DNA from: Candidatus Dechloromonas phosphorivorans
GTDB lineage: Bacteria; Pseudomonadota; Gammaproteobacteria; Burkholderiales; Rhodocyclaceae
NCBI GenBank assembly: GCA_016721185.1
Contig: JADKIP010000014.1
Location: 62,001-126,000, forward strand
Direction of reading: 5' to 3'
Length of the DNA stretch: 64,000 nt
The notes below the pieces were generated by a model, which was not told the DNA's origin, searched no databases, and saw only the letters and a list, made by a program, of their open reading frames with translations. Numbering within the stretch: position 1 is the stretch's first letter; each line of letters starts with the position of its first letter. Position numbers and translations under genes: made by a program. This document shows positions 17,869 to 26,388 of this stretch, one piece after another.

Positions 17869-17883
17869 TGGCACGGCCTATGC
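17869..17883 (+). promoter_or_regulatory. Sigma-54 (-24/-12) promoter of aspA-dctA
   Basis: TGGCACGGCCTATGC matches the -24/-12 consensus TGGCAC-N5-TTGC with one mismatch (ATGC). It lies about 60 bases before aspA and downstream of two DctD-like sites. Confidence 0.7.
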
Positions 17884-17942
17884 GATAAGAACAGGCAACC
17901 GCGCACCAGTGTGGTCACCTAAAAACTATCGGAGATAAACCC

Positions 17943-19364
17943 ATGAATGCAGTAACCACTCGCCTCGAACACGATCTGCTCGGCGACCGCGAAGTCCCCA
18001 GTGCGGCCTATTACGGCGTCCATACGCTGCGCGCGCTGGAAAATTTCGACATCACCGGTATTTCGATTGCCGTCTACCCGGACCTGATTCGCGCCCTGGC
18101 CCAGATCAAGCAGGCCGCCGCCCAGGCCAACCAGCAACTCGGCCTGCTCGACGCCAAGCGCACCAGCGCCATCGTCGCCGCCTGCAAGGAAGTCATCGAC
18201 GGCAAGTGGCACGAGCAGTTCGTCGTCGACGTCATCCAGGGCGGCGCCGGCACCTCGACCAACATGAACGCCAATGAAGTGATCGCCAACCGGGCGCTGG
18301 AAATCCTCGGCCACGCGCGCGGCGAGTACCAGTTTCTGCACCCGAACGAGCACGTGAACATGAGCCAGTCGACCAACGACGTCTATCCGACCGCGCTCAA
18401 GCTCGCCACCTACGTTGGCATCTTCCGCCTCGTCGAAGCCATGGCCTACCTGCGCCGTGCCTTCGAGCGCAAGGCCGAGGAATTCGCCGATGTGCTCAAA
18501 ATGGGCCGCACCCAGTTGCAGGACGCCGTGCCGATGACCCTCGGCCAGGAGTTCTCGACCTACGCCGTGATGCTCGGCGAAGACGAGGAGCGCCTCCGCG
18601 AAGCCGCCCTGCTCATCCGCGAGATGAACCTCGGCGCCACCGCCATCGGCACCGGCATCAACGCCCACCCCGACTACGCTGCCATCGTCTGCCGCAAACT
18701 GGTGGAAATCAGCGGAATTCCGGTGTTGACCGCACCCAACCTGATCGAGGCGACGCAGGACTGCGGCAGCTTCGTGCAACTCTCCGGCGTCCTCAAGCGC
18801 GTTGCCGTCAAGCTCTCCAAGGTCTGCAACGACCTGCGCCTGCTCTCCTCCGGTCCACGCGCCGGCTTCAACGAAATCAACCTGCCGCCGCGCCAGGCCG
18901 GGTCGTCGATCATGCCGGGCAAAGTCAATCCGGTGATCCCGGAAGTGGTCAACCAGATCGCCTTTGAAGTGATCGGCAACGACACCACCGTCACCTTCGC
19001 CGCCGAAGCCGGCCAGCTGCAGTTGAATGCCTTCGAGCCGATCATTGCCCACAGCCTGTTCAAGAGCGTGCTGCACCTTAGCAAGGGCTGCAAGACGCTG
19101 GCCGACTACTGCGTCGACGACATCACCGCCAACCGCGACACGCTGCGCGCCAGTATCGAACGTTCGATCGGCATCGTCACCGCGCTCAATCCCTACATTG
19201 GTTACGCCAACGCCACCGAAGTTGCCGCCGAGGCGCACCGCAGCAACCGTGGCGTCGCCGAGATTGTGCTTGAACGCAAGCTGATGAGCCCCGAGCAACT
19301 GGCCGACGTACTGCGCCCGGAAGTGCTGACCAAGCCGCAAATGATCGCCCCCCTGGCTGCGTGA
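17943..19364 (+). CDS. aspA: Aspartate ammonia-lyase
   Basis: AspA deaminates L-aspartate reversibly to fumarate and ammonia in the cytosol. The 473-residue protein belongs to the fumarase/aspartase superfamily. The motifs are in order: GDREVPSAAYYGVHTLRALE, the TSTNMNANEVIANRA loop, HVNMSQSTNDVYPTALK, and the catalytic signature GSSIMPGKVNPVIPEVVNQI near residue 320. A GGAGATAAACCC ribosome-binding site precedes ATG 17943. It is followed within 42 bases by dctA, so uptake of C4 acids and aspartate use are likely joined in one transcript from the sigma-54 promoter. Aspartase rather than fumarase is chosen from the TNMNANEV form of the motif and the context. Confidence 0.92.
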   Translation: MNAVTTRLEHDLLGDREVPSAAYYGVHTLRALENFDITGISIAVYPDLIRALAQIKQAAAQANQQLGLLDAKRTSAIVAACKEVIDGKWHEQFVVDVIQGGAGTSTNMNANEVIANRALEILGHARGEYQFLHPNEHVNMSQSTNDVYPTALKLATYVGIFRLVEAMAYLRRAFERKAEEFADVLKMGRTQLQDAVPMTLGQEFSTYAVMLGEDEERLREAALLIREMNLGATAIGTGINAHPDYAAIVCRKLVEISGIPVLTAPNLIEATQDCGSFVQLSGVLKRVAVKLSKVCNDLRLLSSGPRAGFNEINLPPRQAGSSIMPGKVNPVIPEVVNQIAFEVIGNDTTVTFAAEAGQLQLNAFEPIIAHSLFKSVLHLSKGCKTLADYCVDDITANRDTLRASIERSIGIVTALNPYIGYANATEVAAEAHRSNRGVAEIVLERKLMSPEQLADVLRPEVLTKPQMIAPLAA

Positions 19365-19405
19365 GCAAGCGACGTTCATTCAATGCATAAAACAAGGAAA
19401 CCATC

Positions 19406-20713
19406 ATGAAAATGAACCGGTTAACCACCCTGATCATGATCGCCATGGTACTCGGCGTCATTGTCGGCTACGCCTGCAACACGCTGGCCGGCGGCCCGGC
19501 CGCAGCCAAGGAAATCGCCGGCTACTTCGGCATCCTGACCGACATCTTCCTGCGCCTGATCAAGATGATCATCGCCCCGCTGGTCTTCGCCACCCTGGTC
19601 GCCGGCCTGGCCGGCATGGGCGACTCGAAGACGGTCGGCCGGATCGGCGCCAAGGCGCTCGGCTGGTTCGTCGCCGCCTCGCTGTGCTCGCTGGCGCTCG
19701 GCCTGCTGTTCGCCAACCTGCTGCAACCCGGCGCCAATCTGGGCGTGCCCCTGCCTGAACTGGGCAGCGCCGTTGGTCTGAAAACCAGCGCGCTGAATCT
19801 GAAAGATTTCATCACCCACGTCTTCCCGAAGAGCATCTTCGAGGCGATGGCGGCCAATGAAATCCTGCAGATCCTCGTCTTCGCCGTCTTCTTCGGCCTG
19901 GCCCTCGGCCACCTGCACAACCAGGCGGCGCGCAGCCTGGTCAACACGATGGAAGAAGTCGTCCACGTCATGCTCAAGGTCACCGACTACGTGATGCGCT
20001 TCGCCCCGATCGGCGTCTTCGGCGCCGTCGCCGGCATCATCACGACCCAGGGCCTGGGCATGCTGGTCGTCTTCGGCAAGCTGCTGGCCAGCTTCTACAT
20101 CGCCCTGGCCGTGCTCTGGCTGGTGCTGATCGCCGCCGGTTACTTCGTGCTCGGCAAGGAAGTCTTCCGCCTGCTCAAGCTGGTGCGCAGCCCGATGCTG
20201 CTCGGCTTCTCGACCGCGAGCAGCGAATCGGCCTACCCCAAGCTGATGGAGCAACTGGAGAAGTTCGGCGTCAAGGACCGCATCACCGGCTTCGTGCTGC
20301 CGCTCGGCTACTCCTTCAACCTCGACGGCTCGATGCTCTACTGCGCCTTTGCCGCGCTCTTCATCGGCCAGGCCTATGGCATCGATCTCAGCCTGGGAAC
20401 GCAGATCACCATGCTGCTGGTCCTGATGATCTCCAGCAAGGGCGTTGCCGGTGTGCCGCGCTCCTCGCTGGTCGTCGTTGCTGCCGTGCTGCCGATGTTC
20501 GGGCTGCCCGAGGCCGGCCTGCTGCTGATCCTCGGCATCGACCACTTCCTCGACATGGGGCGCACGGCAACCAACGTGCTGGGCAACGCCATTGCCACCG
20601 CCGTCGTCGCCAAGTGGGAAAATGGCATCGATCCGGTGGACGAGTCTCTCGCTGAAGTCGATGAAGCATTGCCGGTGCTGGACGACGGGATCGTGCCGGT
20701 CGCCGCAGCATAA
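19406..20713 (+). CDS. dctA: C4-dicarboxylate/cation symporter (DAACS family)
   Basis: DctA imports succinate, fumarate, malate and aspartate with protons or sodium. The 435-residue inner-membrane protein has the family helices and hairpins: FLRLIKMIIAPLVFATLVAG near residue 50, the Ser-rich hairpin in LLGFSTASSESAYPKLMEQL, the GYSFNLDGSMLYCAFAALFI motif, and a late MGRTATNVLGNAIATAVVAKW. These hold the transport and cation sites. It starts at ATG 19406 after AAGGAAACC. It lies between aspA and a TSUP exporter, with dctB-dctD downstream. The name dctA rests on this context, because DAACS transporters overlap in substrates. Confidence 0.87.
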   Translation: MKMNRLTTLIMIAMVLGVIVGYACNTLAGGPAAAKEIAGYFGILTDIFLRLIKMIIAPLVFATLVAGLAGMGDSKTVGRIGAKALGWFVAASLCSLALGLLFANLLQPGANLGVPLPELGSAVGLKTSALNLKDFITHVFPKSIFEAMAANEILQILVFAVFFGLALGHLHNQAARSLVNTMEEVVHVMLKVTDYVMRFAPIGVFGAVAGIITTQGLGMLVVFGKLLASFYIALAVLWLVLIAAGYFVLGKEVFRLLKLVRSPMLLGFSTASSESAYPKLMEQLEKFGVKDRITGFVLPLGYSFNLDGSMLYCAFAALFIGQAYGIDLSLGTQITMLLVLMISSKGVAGVPRSSLVVVAAVLPMFGLPEAGLLLILGIDHFLDMGRTATNVLGNAIATAVVAKWENGIDPVDESLAEVDEALPVLDDGIVPVAAA

Positions 20714-20763
20714 ACGCACGGCACAATGGGTGTTCGGCATAGCACTTGTGCCGAAGCTTTAGC

Positions 20764-20787
20764 GACCCGGCGCCTCGGCGCCGGGTC
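20764..20787 (+). terminator. Terminator after dctA
   Basis: GACCCGGCGC and GCGCCGGGTC form a perfect 10-base stem with a CTCG loop, followed by ATTTCTTTTTC. A second hairpin (GGCACAA/TTGTGCC, 20720-20752) lies just before it. Confidence 0.85.
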
Positions 20788-20813
20788 ATTTCTTTTTCAA
20801 GAGCACAACTGAC

Positions 20814-21569
20814 ATGACTATCGACTGGTTCATTCTTGCGCCTGCTGCCTTTTTCGCCGGTATGGTTGACGCAGCGGTTGGCGGTGGCGGCCTGATCCAG
20901 ATTCCGGCCCTGCTGTCCACCTTCCCGCAAACCGCCATCCCGACGCTGTTCGGCACCAACAAGCTGTCGAGCATTGCCGGTACCGGCGCTTCGCTGTGGC
21001 GCTACGCCCGCGCCGTGCGCATTCCGTGGCGCCTGGTGCTGCCTGCCACCGCCGCCGCACTCGTCGGCGCCTGGCTCGGCGCCGCCGTGGTCGCCTGGAT
21101 TCCGCGCGAGGCGATGCGGCCGCTGGTCGTCGTCATGATGCTGGCCGTCGCCATCTACACTTTCCTGCGCAAGAATCTCGGCCAGGAGGAAACGCACGAA
21201 CCGCGCCCCGGCGATCTCTGGCGCGGCGCCCTGTTCGGTCTGGTCATCGGCTTTTACGACGGCTTCTTCGGCCCGGGCACCGGCAGTTTCCTGATCTTCG
21301 GCTTCGTTCGCGTCTTCGGCATGGACTTCGTTCGTGCCTCGGCCAGCGCCAAGGTGATCAATTTCGCCACCAACCTCTCGGCCATCACCTTCTTTGCCAG
21401 CCACGGCCCGATCCTCTGGGCCATCGGCCTGACCATGGCCGTCTGCAACCTGGCAGGCGCCTACCTCGGCACCCATCTCGCGCTGAAACATGGGGCCGGT
21501 TTCATCCGCCAGGCCTTCCTGGTCGTCGTCACCATTCTGATCGTCAAGCAACTGGTCGACATCCTCTAA
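20814..21569 (+). CDS. TSUP-family membrane transporter (TauE/SafE-like)
   Basis: This is an integral membrane protein of 251 residues with seven or eight helices. It carries the family signatures FFAGMVDAAVGGGGLIQIPA near residue 12, PTLFGTNKLSSIAGTGAS, and the second-half counterpart YDGFFGPGTGSFLIFGFV with SASAKVINFATNLSA. TSUP proteins export or import anions such as sulfite, sulfonates or organic acids. Its place between dctA and dctB-dctD suggests a role in carboxylate traffic, but that is an inference. Start at ATG 20814 after an imperfect ribosome-binding site. No frame problems. Confidence 0.87.
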   Translation: MTIDWFILAPAAFFAGMVDAAVGGGGLIQIPALLSTFPQTAIPTLFGTNKLSSIAGTGASLWRYARAVRIPWRLVLPATAAALVGAWLGAAVVAWIPREAMRPLVVVMMLAVAIYTFLRKNLGQEETHEPRPGDLWRGALFGLVIGFYDGFFGPGTGSFLIFGFVRVFGMDFVRASASAKVINFATNLSAITFFASHGPILWAIGLTMAVCNLAGAYLGTHLALKHGAGFIRQAFLVVVTILIVKQLVDIL

Positions 21570-21597
21570 CATAGGCGCCCTACACACCACCCACGCC

Positions 21598-23466
21598 ATG
21601 CCCAGCCGCCCACTGCGCCACCTGCCGATCCTGCTGCTGCTTCTCGCCCTGATGGGGCTGAGCGGCTTCGGCGCGCACCGCTTCGCCCAGCAACTCGGCC
21701 TCGCCGAACTGCAGACCACCGGCCTGCACCGGCTCGATCTGTACACCGCCAGCCTGGAACGCGAGATCGGCAAATACGCCTTCCTGCCCGGCACGCTCGG
21801 TCTCGAACGCGACGTGCTGGCGCTGCTCGGTCAGGCGGATGACGGCAAGCTGGCGCACCCCGTCAATGCCTATCTCGAACAGCTCAACGACCGGGCCGGC
21901 ACACTGTCGATCTACGTCATTAACACCGCCGGCAAGGTCGTTGCCTCAAGTAACTGGCGCCGCGCCGACAGCTTTATCGGCGAAGACCTCTCCTTCCGTC
22001 CCTATTTTCGCGAGGCGATGGCCAGTGGCAGCGGCCGCTTCTTCGGCATCGGCACGACGCGCGGTCAACCCGGTTATTACCTCGCCTCGACATTGAGCGA
22101 CGAGAGCCGGACGCTGGGTGTCGCCGTCATCAAGGTCAGCCTGGAGCAGCTGGAAAAATCGTGGAGCACGGTCGAGGCGCCGGCCATGGTGGCCGACGAG
22201 AACGGCGTGGTCATCCTTGGTTCGGTCGCCGACTGGAAATTCACCACGCTGCGCCCACTCGACGAGGCGACGCGCCGCGCTTTCGACCAGACGCAGCAGT
22301 ACAACCGGCGCGCCCTGAAGCCGCTCGGCATGACGGAAATCGCCGAGTTCGAGCATGGCGCCCGGCTGGTCAGTATTGCCCGTAATGGACCGGAGATTGT
22401 CGCGGTCTACCCGGTAACCGGGCGTTTTTTGGCCCAGTCGCGGCCGCTGCCGGGGACGCCGTGGACACTGACCGTGCTCTCCCACCTTGAACAGGTCGAC
22501 GAGATCGCCCAGAGCCGGGCGATGGTCGCCGTGGTTGGCGCCGCCTTCCTGTTCATGCTCGGCCTGATGCTCGACGAGCGGCGCCGTCGCCTGAAGGACC
22601 GGCTGGCCGCCCGCGAAGCGCTGCAGAAGGCGCATGACGAACTGGAGCGCAAAGTGGACGAACGGACCGCCGACCTCTCGGCGGCCAATCAGTTGCTGCA
22701 GGACGAAGTCGCCGAACGCATCCGGGCCGAACGCACGCTGCGCGCCGCCCAGGACGAACTGGTCCAGGCCGGCAAGCTGGCGGTAATCGGCCAACTCTCG
22801 ACCGGTATCGCCCACGAACTGAACCAGCCGCTGGCCGCGCTGCGCACGCTGTCCGGCAACGGCGTGCGCTTTCTCGAACGCGGCGATGTCGTCACCACCC
22901 GCGCCAATCTCGAACGCATTGCCCAACTGGTCGACCGCATGGGGCTGATCACCGGCCAGTTGCGTGCCTTCGCCCGCAAGTCGAGCGGCCAGTTGCAGCC
23001 CGTCGCCCTGGGCCGAGCCCTCGACAATGCGCTGGCCCTGCTTGAACCACGGCTGCGCCAGGCCGATGCCGAAATTGTCCGCCACTGCCCGCTACCGGAA
23101 CCCTTCGCCCTGTGCGACGCGAACCGGCTGGAGCAGGTGCTGGTCAACCTGATCGGCAACGCGCTCGATGCGATGGACGGCCAGCCGACACCGCGCATCG
23201 AACTCGACTGCGCCGGCGTCGACGGTCAGGCCCGGCTGAGTGTGCGCGACCAGGGTCCGGGGCTGGCCGAAGAAGCCTTGGCCCACCTGTTCGAACCGTT
23301 TTTCACAACCAAGGCCGCCGGCGTTGGGCTGGGCCTCGGGCTGACCATCTCGGCCGGCATCGTCCGCGATTTCGGCGGCATGCTGAACGGTGCCAACCAT
23401 CCTGACGGCGGCGCCGTCTTCACGCTGCAAATTCCCCTGCTCGACGAGGTTGACCGCCATGACTGA
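21598..23466 (+). CDS. dctB: C4-dicarboxylate sensor histidine kinase
   Basis: DctB senses periplasmic C4-dicarboxylates and phosphorylates DctD. The 622-residue protein has an N-terminal membrane helix, a periplasmic tandem-PAS/Cache sensor (near residues 40-290) and a second helix (MVAVVGAAFLFMLGLMLDER). A coiled coil (LQKAHDELERKVDERTADLS) leads to the kinase core. The H box is LSTGIAHELNQPLAALRTLS, and the ATP-binding part shows an N box (NLIGNALDAM), G1 (RDQGPGLAEEAL) and F/G2 (FEPFFTTKAAGVGLGLGLTI). It overlaps dctD by eight bases, and the pair is translated together. Confidence 0.9.
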   Translation: MPSRPLRHLPILLLLLALMGLSGFGAHRFAQQLGLAELQTTGLHRLDLYTASLEREIGKYAFLPGTLGLERDVLALLGQADDGKLAHPVNAYLEQLNDRAGTLSIYVINTAGKVVASSNWRRADSFIGEDLSFRPYFREAMASGSGRFFGIGTTRGQPGYYLASTLSDESRTLGVAVIKVSLEQLEKSWSTVEAPAMVADENGVVILGSVADWKFTTLRPLDEATRRAFDQTQQYNRRALKPLGMTEIAEFEHGARLVSIARNGPEIVAVYPVTGRFLAQSRPLPGTPWTLTVLSHLEQVDEIAQSRAMVAVVGAAFLFMLGLMLDERRRRLKDRLAAREALQKAHDELERKVDERTADLSAANQLLQDEVAERIRAERTLRAAQDELVQAGKLAVIGQLSTGIAHELNQPLAALRTLSGNGVRFLERGDVVTTRANLERIAQLVDRMGLITGQLRAFARKSSGQLQPVALGRALDNALALLEPRLRQADAEIVRHCPLPEPFALCDANRLEQVLVNLIGNALDAMDGQPTPRIELDCAGVDGQARLSVRDQGPGLAEEALAHLFEPFFTTKAAGVGLGLGLTISAGIVRDFGGMLNGANHPDGGAVFTLQIPLLDEVDRHD

Positions 23467-24793
23467 GGCACTGAAAGTACTGATCATCGAGGATGACCCG
23501 GACGTTGCGCTGGGTTGCGAGCAGGCGTTGCAACTCGAAGGCATCGCCACCGAATGCGCCGGCAGCGCCGAGCAGGCGCGGCGCCGACTGGGCCGCGACT
23601 TCCGCGGCGTTGTGGTCAGCGACATCCGGCTGCCCAAGATGGACGGCATGGCCTTCCTGCGCGAGATGCTGGCCCTCGACCCGGAACTGCCGGTGGTGCT
23701 GATCACCGGCCACGGCGATGTGACGATGGCCGTGCAGGCGATGAAGGATGGCGCCTACGACTTCATCCAGAAGCCTTTTCCGCCGGAATACCTGGTCGAG
23801 GTCGTCCGCCGGGCGCTGGAAAAGCGCCGGCTGGTGCTGGAGGTGCGCGACCTGCGCCGCCAGCTGCAACAGCGCGACCTGCTCGAAAGCAAGCTGATCG
23901 GCCGCGCCCCCGGCATGCAACAGTTGCGCGACCGCTTGACCGGTCTGGCCGGCAGCGCCGCCGACGTGCTGATCCACGGCGAAACCGGCACCGGCAAGGA
24001 ACTGGTCGCCCGCTGCCTGCACGACCTGAGCGCGCGCCGGCACGGCAATTTCGTCGCCATCAACTGCGGCGGCATGGCCGAAACCCTGCTCGACAGCGAG
24101 CTTTTCGGCCATGAGCCGGGCGCCTTCACCGGCGCCCAGAAACGGCGCATCGGCAAGATCGAGCACGCCAGCGGTGGCACCTTGTTCCTCGATGAAATCG
24201 AGAGCATGCCGATGACCATGCAGATCAAGCTGCTGCGCGTGTTGCAGGAAAGAGTGCTGGAACGGCTCGGCTCCAATACGCTGGTGACGATTGATTGCCG
24301 CGTCATCGCCGCTACCAAGGAAGACTTGCTCGATCTGGCCGCCCGCGGCGGCTTCCGCAACGATCTCTACTACCGACTAGGTGTTGCGACACTGACCCTG
24401 CCGGCGCTGCGTGAACGGCGCGAGGACATCCCGCTGCTCTTTGAGTGTTTCCTGCTGCAGGCTGCCGCCCGCCACCAGCGGCCGGTGCCGGAAACCAGTA
24501 CCGGCCGGACCCGACAGTTGATGGGCTACGCCTGGCCGGGCAATGTCCGCGAACTGCGCAACGTCGCCGACCGCTGCGTGCTCGGCATTGAAAGCGGCTC
24601 ACCGCCCTTCGGTCAGCCGGAGACGAACCGCCCGACGCCGCTGGCCGAGACGGTCGAGGCTTTCGAGCGTGCCCTGATTGCCGATGCATTGCGCCGCCAC
24701 GGCAGCCTGGCCCGCACCGCCGAAGCCTTGGTCGTGGCCAAGACGACGCTACACGACAAGATCAAGAAATACGGGCTGGACGAAAGCAGTTAA
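23459..24793 (+). CDS. dctD: C4-dicarboxylate response regulator, sigma-54 activator
   Basis: DctD is an NtrC-family activator that turns on dctA-type promoters. The 444-residue protein begins MTEALKVLIIEDDPDVALGC, a receiver domain with phospho-acceptor Asp in VVVSDIRLPKMDGM. The AAA+ domain has Walker A IHGETGTGKELVA, the sigma-54 contact loop EPGAFTGAQKRR and Walker B GGTLFLDEIES. A Fis-type HTH (HGSLARTAEALVVAKTTLHD) ends it. ATG 23459 lies inside dctB. Its probable targets are the paired TTCGGA sites before aspA-dctA. Confidence 0.92.
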   Translation: MTEALKVLIIEDDPDVALGCEQALQLEGIATECAGSAEQARRRLGRDFRGVVVSDIRLPKMDGMAFLREMLALDPELPVVLITGHGDVTMAVQAMKDGAYDFIQKPFPPEYLVEVVRRALEKRRLVLEVRDLRRQLQQRDLLESKLIGRAPGMQQLRDRLTGLAGSAADVLIHGETGTGKELVARCLHDLSARRHGNFVAINCGGMAETLLDSELFGHEPGAFTGAQKRRIGKIEHASGGTLFLDEIESMPMTMQIKLLRVLQERVLERLGSNTLVTIDCRVIAATKEDLLDLAARGGFRNDLYYRLGVATLTLPALRERREDIPLLFECFLLQAAARHQRPVPETSTGRTRQLMGYAWPGNVRELRNVADRCVLGIESGSPPFGQPETNRPTPLAETVEAFERALIADALRRHGSLARTAEALVVAKTTLHDKIKKYGLDESS

Positions 24794-24954
24794 GGGCAGC
24801 GGTATTCTTCGCGGTTATTTTTAGTTAGCTCCGGAAGAAGTTTCGGGGATTTTTTCAGCGTGCGGCGTTTGGGTTGCGCTGGCAGAAATAAACATCTTGA
24901 ATCCAGCCCGCAAAACTAGCGCCACGGATTCAGCCCTGAATTGCTCGGGAATTT

Positions 24955-25863
24955 CTAGCCGCGCGGGTGGTGCATCGCGTGTAGCAATTTCAGCCGCTCG
25001 CGAGCAACGTGGGTATAAATCTGGGTGGTCGAAATGTCGGCGTGGCCGAGCAGCAACTGGACGACGCGCAGATCGGCGCCGTGATTGAGCAGGTGAGTAG
25101 CGAAAGCGTGGCGCAGGACGTGCGGCGACAGTTTTTCCGGGGCGATGCCGGCGATCAGGGCGTAACGCTTGATCAATTGCCAGAAGGCCTGGCGAGTCAT
25201 CGCGCCGCCACGGGCCGTGACGAACGTGGCGTCGCTTTGCTGGCCCTTGAGGATTTCCGGGCGGGCTTCATTCAGGTAGCGGCTCAGCCAGTCGATGGCT
25301 TGTTCGCCGAGGGGTACCAGGCGCTGTTTGTCGCCCTTGCCGGTGGCGCGCAAGACCTGGTCGTTGAAGCTGATTTCGTGCAGTTGGAGACCGACCAGTT
25401 CGGAAACGCGCAGGCCGGTGGCGTAGAGCATTTCGAGCATGGCGCGGTCGCGCAGGCCGAGCGGGGTATCGAGATCCGGGGCGTTGAGCAGGCTGTCGAT
25501 CTGTTTTTCCGACATCACTTTGGGCAGGCGCGAGGGCTGGGCCGGGTTGGCCAGTTTCAACGTCGGGTCGACGACGATGCGACCCCGGCCGAGTTGCCAG
25601 CGGTAAAACCGGCGCAGCGTCGACAGATAGCGCGCTTGCGAGGCGGCGCGGGTCTGGCGGGAAAGGTGGGCGATGAAACCGCTCAGCGTCGTTTCGCGCA
25701 GATCGAGCAAGGCGTCGTTGGCATTGTTGGCCAGCCACAGCGAGAGCCGGCCGAGGTCGGAGCGATAGCTGTCGAGTGTTGCCTTGGCCAGCCCGTCTTC
25801 GAGCCAGAGCGCATCGCAGAAGTTGTCGATCTCGGCGAGATCAGCCGGGGAGGCAGTTTTCAT
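24955..25863 (-). CDS. xerD: Site-specific tyrosine recombinase XerD
   Basis: XerD, with XerC, resolves chromosome dimers at dif. The 302-residue protein has the SAM-like core-binding domain (ALWLEDGLAKATLDSYRSDL) and the catalytic domain with Arg in YATGLRVSELVGLQL, Lys in GKGDKQRLVPL, the H-x-x-R box SPHVLRHAFATHLLNHGAD, and LLGHADISTTQIYTHV with the nucleophile Tyr. All catalytic residues are present. ATG 25863 overlaps the end of ogt by 23 bases. A decayed copy of the last ~57 residues lies at 2896-3076. Confidence 0.93.
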   Translation of the reverse strand: MKTASPADLAEIDNFCDALWLEDGLAKATLDSYRSDLGRLSLWLANNANDALLDLRETTLSGFIAHLSRQTRAASQARYLSTLRRFYRWQLGRGRIVVDPTLKLANPAQPSRLPKVMSEKQIDSLLNAPDLDTPLGLRDRAMLEMLYATGLRVSELVGLQLHEISFNDQVLRATGKGDKQRLVPLGEQAIDWLSRYLNEARPEILKGQQSDATFVTARGGAMTRQAFWQLIKRYALIAGIAPEKLSPHVLRHAFATHLLNHGADLRVVQLLLGHADISTTQIYTHVARERLKLLHAMHHPRG

Positions 25864-26320
25864 GGGTTAGCAGCCAGCGTTTGACGTCGAGCAGAAAGCC
25901 GCCGCCCTGCCGGTTGAAACCGCCCAGCCCGCCGCCGGTGGCGATGACGCGATGGCAGGGGACGACCAGCGGATAAGGGTTGGCGCCGCAAGCCTGGCCG
26001 ACGGCACGCGGCGCATTTTTGAGGTTTTTTGCCAGTTGACCGTAGGTGTGGGTTTGCCCGAGCGGAATGGCCGCAATTTCGGCCCAGACGCGGCGCTGGA
26101 AGTGGGTACCGGCCGGACGCAGGGGCAGGCCGAATTCAAAGCTCGGGTCGGCGAGGTAGGCGTGCAACTGGCGCACTGCTTCCACGGCAAGCGGGGTTTC
26201 CGGCGCCAGCTCGGGGCGGGGTTCGAGAAAGTCGATGGCGGTGATCTCGTCGGCGTTGCATTGCACACCGAGGGCAAAGCCGGGGGCGGCGACGATGGCC
26301 TGGTAGTGGACGGTGTTCAT
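25841..26320 (-). CDS. ogt: Methylated-DNA--protein-cysteine methyltransferase
   Basis: This enzyme removes O6-alkyl groups from guanine by suicidal transfer to its own Cys. The 159-residue protein has the usual two parts. The N-terminal part begins MNTVHYQAIVAAPGFALGVQ. The DNA-binding/catalytic part shows FQRRVWAEIAAIPLGQTHTY, then GQACGANPYPLVVPCHRVIA with the active-site Cys in PCHRV. It lacks the Ada-type sensor and AraC domains, so it is a stand-alone Ogt-type enzyme and complements the Ada at 9040-10121. The end overlaps xerD, which suggests co-transcription. Confidence 0.9.
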   Translation of the reverse strand: MNTVHYQAIVAAPGFALGVQCNADEITAIDFLEPRPELAPETPLAVEAVRQLHAYLADPSFEFGLPLRPAGTHFQRRVWAEIAAIPLGQTHTYGQLAKNLKNAPRAVGQACGANPYPLVVPCHRVIATGGGLGGFNRQGGGFLLDVKRWLLTHENCLPG

Positions 26321-26388
26321 GGCAGTCCTGTGCGGATCGGGTTGCTAGATTATCATGCGTTTGAAATGGCTTTTGTGCAGGAGCGGGA

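Noticed and set aside
17919..19379. A 486-codon open frame on the minus strand opposite aspA
   Set aside because: It is the antisense shadow of a well-conserved aspartase gene in GC-rich DNA; its product is low-complexity and rich in Gly, Ala and Val.
19421..20740. A long minus-strand frame opposite dctA
   Set aside because: Antisense to a clear transporter gene; the predicted protein is an unlikely mix of Asp, Glu, His and Gln.
20406..21794. A long minus-strand frame over the TSUP gene and dctB start
   Set aside because: It runs antisense across two real genes and a terminator.
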